Shown here piece by piece: positions 51,129-59,943 of a stretch of 64,000 nucleotides of DNA. The stretch is taken from positions 1 through 64,000 of the forward strand of contig NZ_QKPO01000020.1 in assembly GCF_003258355.1 (NCBI RefSeq), written 5' to 3'. The position numbers and the translations under genes are program-made. Origin of the DNA: Confluentibacter sediminis. Lineage in GTDB: Bacteria > Bacteroidota > Bacteroidia > Flavobacteriales > Flavobacteriaceae. The notes beneath the pieces were generated by a model. That model ran no database searches, was not told the origin of the DNA, and worked only from the letters and a program-made list of their open reading frames with translations. Positions within the stretch are counted from its first letter, which is position 1, and each line of letters opens with the position of its first letter.

Positions 51129-52360
51129 AAAAACAGAAAACAGCTATAAAATGCGTCTTGTTTCTTGGGTCTTTTCTCTTGAGTCTGCACAATTATAGTC
51201 AAGATTTACAAACCTTCATAGAAGAAGCTTATGTCAATAGCCCAGAAATCAAGAAGTACGAGTTACGTTATGACATTGCTACTGAAAAGGTAAATGAAGC
51301 CAATTGGATTCCCAATACTGAATTCACCGCAGGATACTTCGTTAGCGAACCAGAAACACGAGTAGGAGCTCAGCGTGCTCGCTTTTCTGTAAAGCAAATG
51401 TTGCCGTGGTTTGGCACCATTACAGCTAGAGAAAATTATGCAACGTCCATGGCAGATGCCGATTATGTGGAAATTACCATTGCAAAAAGAAAATTGGCGC
51501 TTTCAGTGTCCCAATTCTATTATCAATTATATGAAATACAAGCAAAACAGAAAGTGCTTGACGAGAACATACAGCTATTGCAAACCTATGAACGCCTTGC
51601 CTTGACTTCTGTAGAAGTAGGAAAAGCATCAGCAGTCGATGTGTTGCGATTACAGATGCGGCAGAATGAATTGCAACAGGAAAAAGAGGTGTTGGCGCAA
51701 CAATCAAAAGGCATTCAGGCAACCGTGAATAGTCTACTGAACCGTGATTATGATAAGGAGTTTATGGTAATGGATACTTTGGAAATGCCTAATGAAGATT
51801 TGGACCTTTCATTCGATGCACTTGCCTTGAATCCAGAATTACTTAAGTATGATAAACTCTACGAATCGGTTTCACAATCTGAATTGCTGAATCTACGTGA
51901 AGCCCAACCCATGATTGGTTTTGGATTGGATTATATTCCAGTTTCCGAACGAACGGATATTAATATGATAGATAACGGTAAGGATATTTTGATGCCGATG
52001 GTGTCTGTTACCATTCCCATTTTTAACAACCGATATAAGTCCATTACAAAGCAGAACGATTTACGCCAACAGGAAATCCAAACACAAAAGGATGAACGCT
52101 TGAACCTTTTGGAATCTGAATTGGCGAAATCCATATCCTTGCGGAATCAGTCTCGAATTAAATATAATACGCAATCAAAAAACCTTAAACAAGCCAAAAA
52201 TGCGGAAGAAATTCTTATCAAAAATTACGAAACAGGAACCATAGATTTCAATGATGTGTTGGATATTCAGGAGTTGCAATTGAAATTTCAAATGAACCAG
52301 ATAGAATCTGTCAAGAATTATTATGTACAGGCAGCCATCATCAACTATTTAACCAATTAA
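51125..52360 (+). CDS. TolC-family outer-membrane efflux channel
   Basis: 411 aa with a signal peptide (FLGSFLLSLHNYSQ) and two TolC/OEP repeats of long helices (KLALSVSQFYYQLYEIQAKQ, LRLQMRQNELQQEKEVLAQQ; second repeat from about residue 240: DERLNLLESELAKSISLRNQ, IDFNDVLDIQELQLKFQMNQ). It overlaps the cusA stop by 4 bp (ATGA), so the two are co-translated; it probably forms the CusC-like exit duct of this pump. Confidence 0.9.
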   Translation: MKKQKTAIKCVLFLGSFLLSLHNYSQDLQTFIEEAYVNSPEIKKYELRYDIATEKVNEANWIPNTEFTAGYFVSEPETRVGAQRARFSVKQMLPWFGTITARENYATSMADADYVEITIAKRKLALSVSQFYYQLYEIQAKQKVLDENIQLLQTYERLALTSVEVGKASAVDVLRLQMRQNELQQEKEVLAQQSKGIQATVNSLLNRDYDKEFMVMDTLEMPNEDLDLSFDALALNPELLKYDKLYESVSQSELLNLREAQPMIGFGLDYIPVSERTDINMIDNGKDILMPMVSVTIPIFNNRYKSITKQNDLRQQEIQTQKDERLNLLESELAKSISLRNQSRIKYNTQSKNLKQAKNAEEILIKNYETGTIDFNDVLDIQELQLKFQMNQIESVKNYYVQAAIINYLTN

Positions 52361-52382
52361 AATTTTGTGCATTCGAGTCAAT

Positions 52383-52398
52383 ATCTATTGAAATAGAT
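52383..52398. promoter_or_regulatory. Short palindrome upstream of the multicopper oxidase
   Basis: ATCTATT-GA-AATAGAT, 33 bp before the oxidase ATG. Possibly an operator; too short to be sure. Confidence 0.3.
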
Positions 52399-52431
52399 CA
52401 TTTAATTACATACAAACACAAACTATATCAA

Positions 52432-54816
52432 ATGAAAACACTTAAACATATAATGTTGCTTTTGTCCATCGTATTTCTGCCTAGTATTAATATGGCACAG
52501 GAAACCAACGTCAACAATTTACGGGAACACGAATACACCTTAACCATCAAAGAGGAAATAGTAAACAAGGCAGGTAAAGACGTCAAAGGAATGACTATTA
52601 ATGGTAGCATTCCCGGTCCGACGCTCGAATTTACCGAAGGTGAATTTGCAATCATCCACGTCAAAAATGAGATGAGCGTGGAAACATCCATTCACTGGCA
52701 TGGTATTTTACTGCCGAACTTTATGGATGGAGTACCTTATTTGACAACCCCTCCCATAAAACCAGGAACGACTTTTACCTATAAATTCCCTATCAAGCAA
52801 TCAGGTACTTATTGGTATCATTCGCACACCATGTTGCAAGAGCAAAGCGGTGTTTTTGGGTCCCTAGTCTTGCTACCTAAAGAAAAAACATTAGCGTATG
52901 ATAAAGAGTTGGTTTTGGTGCTTTCCGATTGGACCAATGAGAAACCTAAAGACGTCTTGCGTAACCTCAAAAGAGGCAATGAGTGGTACAATATTAAAAA
53001 GGGTACGGCCACACCATTAAATCAAGTGATAGCACGTGGTGCATTCGGCGCGCAAGTTGATTTCTGGAGACAGCGTATGGAAGGCGCCGATATTGCCGAT
53101 GTCTATTATCCAGCATTCTTGGTCAATGGAAAACAAGTTTCAGAATATCCTGAATTTAATGCAGGAGAAAAAGTAAGACTACGAATCATCAATGGGTCAG
53201 CTTCCACACAGTTTTGGATGACTTTTGGTGGCGAACCAACTTTAGTGGCTGCCGATGGACTTGACGTCGTTCCAGTGGCTCGCAACAAAACATTCATTGC
53301 CATTGCAGAAACCTACGATTTTATAGTAACCATTCCAACGAACGGAAAAATGGAATTTCGAGCCATGGTACAGGATGGTTCGGGAACAGCCTTGGCGTAT
53401 TTGGGAAAAGGCGATATCATTCCCGCAAAAGTACTTCCGAGACCTGATAAGATTAAAATGATGCAACAAATGGCTGACATGGACATGAAGATGGGAGCTC
53501 ACGCCTTAAAATTCCAACCAAAGAAAGATGAACGCTTTGAGATGAAAAAAGAATACGGTATGGACATGGAAGGTATGCAAATGGATAATATGGAAGACAT
53601 GGACCATTCCAAAATGAATCATGAAAAGATGGACATGAAGAAAGATTCCATGATGATAGACCATTCCAAAATGGAGCACGACAAAATGAACATGAAAAAG
53701 GATACAATGATGATGGACCATTCCAAAATGAATCATGAAAAAATGAACATGAAGGACAATAATATGACCGGAGACATGCAAATGAATGGCATGCAAATGA
53801 ATGCTGAATTCAATTACGATTATTTGAAATCCACAGAAAACACCAGTTATAATCCAAACCTTCCTGTAAAGGAAATCTTGCTCAATCTTACAGGTAACAT
53901 GAACCGATACATCTGGAGTATGAACGGCGTGCCCTTGTCGGAAACTGATAAAATTAAAATCAGCGATGGTGAAGTAACACGAATGACGCTCAATAACCTT
54001 ACGATGATGCACCATCCCATGCACTTGCACGGACACTTTTTCAGGGTTATCAACAAAAATGGCGCGTATTCGCCGCTCAAACATACAGTCAACGTAGCAC
54101 CAATGCAAGAAATTACCATAGAATTTAGTGGCAACAACGGCGACGAATACGGAGATTGGTTTTTTCATTGCCACGTCTTGTATCACATGATGAGTGGCAT
54201 GGCAAGAATTATAAGCTACGATACACCTCGCGACCCGAGAATGGAACTTCATCCGGTAACAAAGTTGGTTAAAGAATCAGATATGTGGTATCAATGGAGT
54301 CTATTGGATGCAGCTTCCCACATGACTGAATTTAATTTTGTCACTTCAAATATCAGAAATCAATTTAACGTCATGGCCGAGTATGGGTGGAATGAAAATT
54401 TAGAGGCAGAAGTTACCTACGAACGTTATCTGCACGATTATCTGCGAATTTTTGGTGGTGTAAATATGGAAAACGAAATGGAAGACACTTTGGATGAAAT
54501 TTCTACCACAGCCATAATAGGTATTCGTTATTTAACACCTTATCTACTCAATCTCGATGTACGTATCGATAATAAATTGCGCCCCCAAATTGGATTGAGC
54601 CGGGAAATAATGATTTTCCCAAGAACCGCAATTTTTGGAAGTTATGAGTATCAAGCCGATTTTGGCTGGGTCAACGACTTGCCTACGGGAGAGAGCTATT
54701 CCGAGGAGGTGGTATGGAACGCAGGATTCGAATATTTTTTATCAAAGAATTTTTCACTGATGGCGAGCTACGACAACCGTTTTGGTGCTGGTGGAGGACT
54801 TTCGGTCAGATTTTAA
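52432..54816 (+). CDS. Multicopper oxidase (CopA/CuiA type) fused to a CopB-like outer-membrane barrel
   Basis: 794 aa. Signal peptide (LSIVFLPSINMAQ). Residues 20-640 form a three-cupredoxin oxidase: IHWHGILLPNFMDG and YWYHSHTMLQEQSGVFG, with HHPMHLHGHFFRV and GDWFFHCHVLYHMMSGM supplying T1/T2/T3 copper ligands. Near residues 390-445 lies a Met/His-rich insert of three tandem 19-residue units (DHSKMNHEKM...). From about residue 640 the sequence changes to beta-barrel strands (VMAEYGWNENLEAEVTYERY, AIIGIRYLTPYLLNLDV, SLMASYDNRFGAGGGLSVRF), as in CopB, ending in Phe. Oxidation of Cu(I) would occur at the outer membrane. The fusion is inferred from sequence alone. Confidence 0.88.
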   Translation: MKTLKHIMLLLSIVFLPSINMAQETNVNNLREHEYTLTIKEEIVNKAGKDVKGMTINGSIPGPTLEFTEGEFAIIHVKNEMSVETSIHWHGILLPNFMDGVPYLTTPPIKPGTTFTYKFPIKQSGTYWYHSHTMLQEQSGVFGSLVLLPKEKTLAYDKELVLVLSDWTNEKPKDVLRNLKRGNEWYNIKKGTATPLNQVIARGAFGAQVDFWRQRMEGADIADVYYPAFLVNGKQVSEYPEFNAGEKVRLRIINGSASTQFWMTFGGEPTLVAADGLDVVPVARNKTFIAIAETYDFIVTIPTNGKMEFRAMVQDGSGTALAYLGKGDIIPAKVLPRPDKIKMMQQMADMDMKMGAHALKFQPKKDERFEMKKEYGMDMEGMQMDNMEDMDHSKMNHEKMDMKKDSMMIDHSKMEHDKMNMKKDTMMMDHSKMNHEKMNMKDNNMTGDMQMNGMQMNAEFNYDYLKSTENTSYNPNLPVKEILLNLTGNMNRYIWSMNGVPLSETDKIKISDGEVTRMTLNNLTMMHHPMHLHGHFFRVINKNGAYSPLKHTVNVAPMQEITIEFSGNNGDEYGDWFFHCHVLYHMMSGMARIISYDTPRDPRMELHPVTKLVKESDMWYQWSLLDAASHMTEFNFVTSNIRNQFNVMAEYGWNENLEAEVTYERYLHDYLRIFGGVNMENEMEDTLDEISTTAIIGIRYLTPYLLNLDVRIDNKLRPQIGLSREIMIFPRTAIFGSYEYQADFGWVNDLPTGESYSEEVVWNAGFEYFLSKNFSLMASYDNRFGAGGGLSVRF
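53602..53766 (+). repeat. 57-bp tandem repeat encoding Met/His-rich copper-binding units
   Basis: Units at 53602-53658, 53659-53715 and 53716-53766 (last one shortened). Each encodes DHSKM, a basic or acidic step and MxMKKD, rich in Met, His and Asp. Such arrays bind copper and can change length by slippage. Confidence 0.75.
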
Positions 54817-54858
54817 TAATCCTAAATAAAACAATTAATAATTTAAATCTAAAACAAA

Positions 54859-55476
54859 ATGAAAAAAGTAAGTGTAACAACAACAGTATTGGCTTTGGCT
54901 TTTATAAGCCTAACAGCAATGTCTTGTAAAGACAACAAAAAAGAAAACATGGATGAAGATATGCATTCAGAAATGTCTCACGCCGAAGAAATGGAACATG
55001 ATAACATGGATAGCTCTAACCATATGGCATCCAACGATGGTCAAAGGACCAATTCAAAACAAATCATGGCAGATTACATGGCCTTAAAAAGTGCGTTAGT
55101 GGCAACGGATCAAGCTGCAGCGGCAAAAGTTGGCAATAAGATGGTAGGAAGTCTAAAAAGCTTTGATATGGGTGCTTACACCGAGGAACAACAAACAGAA
55201 TTGAAGGACATCATTGCCGATGCTACAGAACATGCCGAACATATAGGCGAAAGTGAAATGGCACACCAACGTGGGCATTTTAAGACTTTAAGTAAAGACA
55301 TGATGGATATAGTAGCCATCACCGGAACGGATGCCACGCTGTACCAACAATTCTGCCCTATGTACGATGGTGGTGGCGCTTGGTTAAGCATGGAAAAGGA
55401 CATCAAAAATCCATATTTTGGTAGTAAAATGATGACCTGTGGTAAAGTTGAAAAAGAGATTAAATCCACAATGTAA
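54859..55476 (+). CDS. DUF3347 lipoprotein with His/Met-rich head
   Basis: 205 aa. Lipobox AMSC at residue 22. A Met/His/Asp/Glu-rich segment (DEDMHSEMSHAEEMEHDNM) is followed by a DUF3347 helical domain (QIMADYMALKSALVATDQAA, GHFKTLSKDMMDIV) with the end motif FCPMYDGGGAWLSMEKDIKN then PYFGSKMMTCG. This resembles the C-terminus of the CusB-like adaptor at 59933, so it may bind copper in the periplasm or outer membrane. It starts 42 bp after the oxidase gene. Confidence 0.85.
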   Translation: MKKVSVTTTVLALAFISLTAMSCKDNKKENMDEDMHSEMSHAEEMEHDNMDSSNHMASNDGQRTNSKQIMADYMALKSALVATDQAAAAKVGNKMVGSLKSFDMGAYTEEQQTELKDIIADATEHAEHIGESEMAHQRGHFKTLSKDMMDIVAITGTDATLYQQFCPMYDGGGAWLSMEKDIKNPYFGSKMMTCGKVEKEIKSTM

Positions 55477-55484
55477 TTCAAAAA

Positions 55485-55525
55485 AGACCTGCAAGGTGTC
55501 GCCAAAGGTCTCCTTGTAGGTTTAA
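55485..55525 (+). terminator. Terminator-like hairpin after the DUF3347 gene
   Basis: AGACCTGCAAGG (55485-55496) pairs with CCTTGTAGGTTT (55512-55523), including G-T pairs. It starts 8 bp after the stop and may only attenuate, because the next gene starts shortly beyond. Confidence 0.6.
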
Positions 55526-55535
55526 AATATTATAA

Positions 55536-55991
55536 ATGAAAATTTTCAAAATCATCGCATGGATTTTATTGATAGCATTTGTGGGCTTACAATTTATTCC
55601 CACAGAACGCAATCAGAGCGACGTAGTGCCAAAAACAGATTTTTTGTTGGTTAATAACACACCGCAAAATCTGGCGACACTTTTAAAAACATCCTGTTAT
55701 GATTGTCATAGCAACAATACAGAATATCCGTGGTATAATAAAATTCAGCCCACCTCTTGGTACTTGGAAGACCACATTAGACATGGCAAAGGCGAATTTA
55801 ACTTTAATCTGTGGGATGAATTATCAGATAGGAGAAAGTCCAGCAAATTAAAATCCATCATTAGTCAGATTGAAAATAATGAGATGCCACTTGAATCCTA
55901 CACTTTGATTCATCGAGATGCTATTTTTTCTGAATCAGAAAAGGAAGCTATTATCACATATATGACTAACTTAAAAGAAAGTTTGGAGTAA
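55536..55991 (+). CDS. Haem-binding-domain protein (haem_bd, c-type)
   Basis: 151 aa. An N-terminal membrane anchor (FKIIAWILLIAFVGLQFI) and a single CYDCHSNNTEYPWYNKIQPTSW motif: CxxCHSN-T is the mark of the haem_bd family. The rest (WDELSDRRKSSKLKSII, EMPLESYTLIHRDAIFSE) fits the family end. It is probably periplasmic and may be a redox partner in copper handling; that role is inferred from the neighbours. Confidence 0.88.
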   Translation: MKIFKIIAWILLIAFVGLQFIPTERNQSDVVPKTDFLLVNNTPQNLATLLKTSCYDCHSNNTEYPWYNKIQPTSWYLEDHIRHGKGEFNFNLWDELSDRRKSSKLKSIISQIENNEMPLESYTLIHRDAIFSESEKEAIITYMTNLKESLE

Positions 55992-56008
55992 AATTTAATT
56001 AAACAATT

Positions 56009-56302
56009 ATGAAAACATTCGATACCCTTTCAGAAACTATGGCCTATTTGCAAAAGAAAGGCTATTTCACCGATTTTAATTTATGCTCGGAGCATATCGA
56101 ATGCAATGCCTTAAAATTAAAACTGCATCCAGAAGATTTTGATGTTGATGAAGTTCATCGTTTTGAAGGCATGAGCAGTACCGATGACAATAGTGTCCTC
56201 TATGCTATTTCTTCAAAAAAAGGAGTCAAAGGTCTATTGGTAGATGCCTATGGTGTCTATGCCGACAATATTTCGGAAGCCATGAGAAAAAAATTAAGAT
56301 AA
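56009..56302 (+). CDS. Small conserved protein often named 'phosphoribosylpyrophosphate synthetase'
   Basis: 97 aa, soluble. MKTFDTLSETMAYLQKKGYF then CSEHIECNALKLKLHPEDFD and VHRFEGMSSTDDNSVLYAIS is a widespread small Bacteroidetes family. Databases often attach the PRPP synthetase name, but it lacks the PRPP-binding loop and is far too short, so that name should not be taken as function. It is in the copper operon, 17 bp after the haem protein and 2 bp before the next gene. Confidence 0.75.
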   Translation: MKTFDTLSETMAYLQKKGYFTDFNLCSEHIECNALKLKLHPEDFDVDEVHRFEGMSSTDDNSVLYAISSKKGVKGLLVDAYGVYADNISEAMRKKLR

Positions 56303-56304
56303 GA

Positions 56305-56862
56305 ATGACCCAAACCCTTCACATAAAAAATATGGTATGTAACCGATGCAAATCCACCGTGGTACGAGAAATCAAAGCGGCGGGTTTTGAATTGGAAACT
56401 ATTGAATTGGGCAAGGTTACTATTAGCGGGAATGACTCCGATGGGATGAAAAAGTTGGTAACAGCCTTGAATAATCATGGTTTTGAAATTATAAAAGACG
56501 ATACCGAAGAATTGATAGAACAGTTGAAAATTACATTGATTCAAAAATTGGAAAGTCAAGAGTTGTCAAATCTATCTGAATTTATTCCGATAGCTTTTCA
56601 TAAATCCTATTCGGCATTGAGCAAATTGTTCAGTAAAACGGAAGGCATGACAATAGAAAAGTACCTTATCAATTTAAAGATTGAAAAAGTAAAGGAATAT
56701 ATCCAATTGGGCCAACTCAATTTTTCAGAAATCGCCTATGCGCTGAATTACACCAATAGTGGACATCTGGCACGACAGTTTAAAAACGTGACAGGCATGT
56801 CCATGAGTGAATTTAAAACCCTTCAAAAGTGGGATAGAAAATCGATTGACCAAATTGTGTAA
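56305..56862 (+). CDS. AraC-family regulator with N-terminal HMA-like metal-binding domain
   Basis: 185 aa. Residues 1-65 form a ferredoxin-like HMA fold with MVCNRCKSTVVREIKAAGF (CxxC). Residues 85-180 are an AraC-type double HTH (FHKSYSALSKLFSKTEG, NFSEIAYALNYTNSGHLARQ, FKNVTGMSMSEFK). Fusing a copper-binding module to an AraC reader suggests direct Cu(I)/Ag(I) sensing, without a CopY, CueR or CsoR gene in view. It lies between the small conserved gene and copA, so it may be autoregulatory. Confidence 0.85.
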   Translation: MTQTLHIKNMVCNRCKSTVVREIKAAGFELETIELGKVTISGNDSDGMKKLVTALNNHGFEIIKDDTEELIEQLKITLIQKLESQELSNLSEFIPIAFHKSYSALSKLFSKTEGMTIEKYLINLKIEKVKEYIQLGQLNFSEIAYALNYTNSGHLARQFKNVTGMSMSEFKTLQKWDRKSIDQIV

Positions 56863-56933
56863 ATAGTATTCAAAATTGTGTCAATGAAGCAGTTCGCTAA
56901 AGGGTAATTTTGAATTCTATAATAAATACTAAA

Positions 56934-59435
56934 ATGATGAAACACACATATCACATACACGGAATGACTTGCAACGGTTGTAGAAGCCACGTAGAAAGTA
57001 CACTTTCTAAAGTTGAAGGAGTTACATCCGCTGCAGTAGATTTGGAAAAAGCAGAAGCCACCATTCAAATGGAATCTCATATTCCTATTGAGACCTTTCA
57101 GCAAGTTTTAAAAAATGATGGTGGTAAATATTCCATACATAATCTTGGTGAGCATCATCACGCTTCAGAGAAAAGGGAAGAATCACCCAAAGGTCAAGGC
57201 AATGGCACGTTTTATTGCCCAATGCATTGCGAGGGCGATAAAACCTACGACAAACATGGTGATTGCCCAGTTTGCGGTATGGATTTGGTAGAAGAGCAAA
57301 CCCAACTTAAATCAGTTGGGACGCAATATACCTGCCCAATGCATCCTGAAATTGTACGCAATCAACCAGGTGATTGTCCAATCTGCGGTATGGATTTGGT
57401 ACCAATGCAACCAAGTCTTTCAGCCGAAGAAAAAAACTATAAAAAGCTGTCCAAGAAATTTTGGATAGCAGTCGCATTCACTTTGCCCATTTTTATTATG
57501 GCAATGAGTGAGATGGTTCCGAACAATCCATTGTATCAAATCATGGAGCAGAAATATTGGAACTGGATTCAATTCGGTTTATCTATTCCTGTAGTTTTTT
57601 ATGCCACATGGATGTTTTTTGAGCGTGCCTACCGCAGCATCAAAACATGGAATCTCAATATGTTTACGTTGATTGGAATAGGAGCAGGAGTTGCTTGGTT
57701 GTTTAGTGTTTTCGGATTGTTGTTTCCAGATGTATTTCCGGCACAGTTCACAACCCATTCAGGAGCAGTTCACGTCTATTTTGAGGCAGCAACCGTTATC
57801 TTGACCTTGGTATTATTGGGTCAACTATTGGAAGCGCGGGCACACAGCAAAACCAATAATGCTGTGAAAGAGTTATTGAAACTGGCACCTAATGAAGCCG
57901 TAAGAGTAGTAAATGGGCAAGAAGAAGTCATTGCTATTGACGAGATAAAGCTTGGTGATACACTACGGGTAAAACCTGGAGACAAGATTCCCGTAGATGG
58001 TGTGATTAGCGAAGGTCACAGTTCGGTAGATGAAGCGATGATTACGGGCGAACCCATTCCTGTGGATAAGCAAGAAGGCGACAAAGTCAGCAGTGGAACC
58101 ATCAATGGCAAAAAATCCTTTTTGATGACAGCCGAAAAGGTAGGTTCAGATACCTTATTGTCTCAAATCATTGACATGGTCAACAAGGCAAGTCGCAGTC
58201 AAGCACCTATTCAAAAACTGGCAGATAGAATATCGGGATATTTTGTACCCGTCGTGGTCCTTATTTCAGTAATAACATTCATCGTTTGGGCAATTTTCGG
58301 ACCAGAACCTGCTTACGTGTATGCGTTGGTAAATGCCATAGCCGTTTTGATTATCGCATGTCCTTGTGCTCTGGGATTGGCAACACCCATGTCAGTCATG
58401 GTAGGCGTTGGTAAAGGTGCACAAAATGGTGTATTGATTAAGAATGCGGAAGCACTGGAAAAAATGGATAAAATCGATACCCTCATCATCGATAAAACAG
58501 GAACCATCACAGAAGGGCGTCCTTCCGTGGAAAAAATAGGAGCGACACAACACGGTTTTACTGAAACTGATGTACTGCAATATATCATTTCATTGAATCA
58601 ATTAAGTGAGCATCCATTGGCAGAAGCAACCGTAAAATATGGTAAGGAACAAAAAGCAGAATTGCTAAAAGCATCCGATTTCAATTCCGTAACAGGAAAA
58701 GGGGTTACTGGAATCGTCAATGGTAAAAAAGTAGCCTTAGGTAACGAAAAGATGATGGAAGAAGGCAAGGCATCACTATCAGAACAATTGCTGAAAGAAG
58801 TTAAAGAGCAACAGAAATTGGGCAAAACTGTCCCAATGCTCTCCGTCGATGGCAAAGGAATAGGTTATGTGGTCATCAGCGATAAAATAAAGGAATCCAG
58901 CAAAAAAGCGATTGAAGAATTACAATCCCATGGCGTCAAGGTCATCATGCTCACAGGGGATAATCATGATACGGCTAAAGCGGTTGCAGAAACCTTAAAC
59001 CTTGCAGATTTCAAGGCAGAAATGTTGCCCCAAGATAAATTGAATGAAGTGGAACGGCTTCAAAAAGAAGGCAGAAAAGTGGCCATGGCAGGTGATGGCA
59101 TCAATGATGCGCCAGCATTGGCGAAAAGCGATGTTGGTATCGCCATGGGAACAGGAACTGATGTTGCCATAGAAAGTGCTGCTATCACCTTGGTTAAAGG
59201 CGATTTACAAGGCATTGTAAAAGCACGAAATTTAAGTGTTAAAGTCATGAAGAACATCAAGCAAAATCTATTTTTTGCTTTGATATATAACACGCTCGGA
59301 GTGCCAATTGCAGCTGGCGTTTTATTCCCGTTTTTCGGATTATTATTGTCACCCATGATTGCGGCATTAGCGATGAGTTTCAGTTCAGTGTCCGTTATCA
59401 TGAACGCCTTACGATTAAGAACAGCAAAAATTTAA
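56934..59435 (+). CDS. copA: Copper-exporting P1B-type ATPase
   Basis: About 833 aa from the ATG pair at 56934/56937. HMA domain with [12 protein letters not shown], then two heavy-metal-binding modules (YCPMHCEGD...CPVCGMDLV and YTCPMHPEI...CPICGMDLV). Eight transmembrane helices with [10 protein letters not shown] (Cu-binding CPC), the phosphorylation loop DKTGTITEG, and [14 protein letters not shown] follow. It pumps Cu(I) from cytoplasm to periplasm using ATP, feeding the Cus and oxidase systems there. Part of the copper operon, with the HMA-AraC regulator 71 bp upstream. Confidence 0.95.
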   Translation: MMKHTYHIHGMTCNGCRSHVESTLSKVEGVTSAAVDLEKAEATIQMESHIPIETFQQVLKNDGGKYSIHNLGEHHHASEKREESPKGQGNGTFYCPMHCEGDKTYDKHGDCPVCGMDLVEEQTQLKSVGTQYTCPMHPEIVRNQPGDCPICGMDLVPMQPSLSAEEKNYKKLSKKFWIAVAFTLPIFIMAMSEMVPNNPLYQIMEQKYWNWIQFGLSIPVVFYATWMFFERAYRSIKTWNLNMFTLIGIGAGVAWLFSVFGLLFPDVFPAQFTTHSGAVHVYFEAATVILTLVLLGQLLEARAHSKTNNAVKELLKLAPNEAVRVVNGQEEVIAIDEIKLGDTLRVKPGDKIPVDGVISEGHSSVDEAMITGEPIPVDKQEGDKVSSGTINGKKSFLMTAEKVGSDTLLSQIIDMVNKASRSQAPIQKLADRISGYFVPVVVLISVITFIVWAIFGPEPAYVYALVNAIAVLIIACPCALGLATPMSVMVGVGKGAQNGVLIKNAEALEKMDKIDTLIIDKTGTITEGRPSVEKIGATQHGFTETDVLQYIISLNQLSEHPLAEATVKYGKEQKAELLKASDFNSVTGKGVTGIVNGKKVALGNEKMMEEGKASLSEQLLKEVKEQQKLGKTVPMLSVDGKGIGYVVISDKIKESSKKAIEELQSHGVKVIMLTGDNHDTAKAVAETLNLADFKAEMLPQDKLNEVERLQKEGRKVAMAGDGINDAPALAKSDVGIAMGTGTDVAIESAAITLVKGDLQGIVKARNLSVKVMKNIKQNLFFALIYNTLGVPIAAGVLFPFFGLLLSPMIAALAMSFSSVSVIMNALRLRTAKI

Positions 59436-59460
59436 ACTATTAAATTAAATATTTACTATT

Positions 59461-59943
59461 ATGGAACAGTCAAAACAACACAACGGAAAAGGAAATTACA
59501 GAAAATTTGCAATGATGCTAGCAGCATCCTTCGTCGCCATGTACATCACTATGTACCTAAATACGTATGCAATAGACCATGTCTATTTTAGTCTCACGCG
59601 CTTTTACATGTCCTGTTTAGGAATTGCAGCCATGGCGGTAATAATGTGGGCATTCATGCGAAAAATGTATCAAGACAGGAAAAAAAACATGATTATCTTA
59701 ATAGGAAGTCTTGCACTCTTCATTGGTGCATTAAGTTTGGTTAGGGCACAACGTCCAATAATTGGTGATGTCCTTTGGATGAAAGCCATGATACCACATC
59801 ACTCCATTGCGATATTAACGAGTGAACGTGCCGATATCAAAGACCCAGAAGTTAAAAAATTGGCGGAAGATATCATTAAGGCACAACGAAAGGAAATTGA
59901 AGAAATGAAAGCGATGATAAAAAGATTGGAAAATGAAAAATAA
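59461..59943 (+). CDS. DUF305 membrane protein
   Basis: 160 aa with three transmembrane helices (FAMMLAASFVAMYITMYL, FYMSCLGIAAMAVIMWAF, MIILIGSLALFIGALSLV) and a C-terminal DUF305-like segment: FLWMKAMIPHHSIAILTSERA, KLAEDIIKAQRKEIEEMKAMI. The paired His in IPHHS is the family hallmark, also found in copper and silver operons. It may bind metal at the membrane. The end overlaps the next gene by 11 bp. Confidence 0.85.
   Translation: MEQSKQHNGKGNYRKFAMMLAASFVAMYITMYLNTYAIDHVYFSLTRFYMSCLGIAAMAVIMWAFMRKMYQDRKKNMIILIGSLALFIGALSLVRAQRPIIGDVLWMKAMIPHHSIAILTSERADIKDPEVKKLAEDIIKAQRKEIEEMKAMIKRLENEK

Noticed and set aside
53506..54252. 248-codon minus-strand ORF rich in His and Val
   Set aside because: It is an antisense shadow of the Met/His-rich repeat and C-terminal cupredoxin of the oxidase; long only because of the repeat's codon pattern.
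56009..56302. Phosphoribosylpyrophosphate synthetase
   Set aside because: The common database name does not fit: 97 residues and no PRPP-binding motif.
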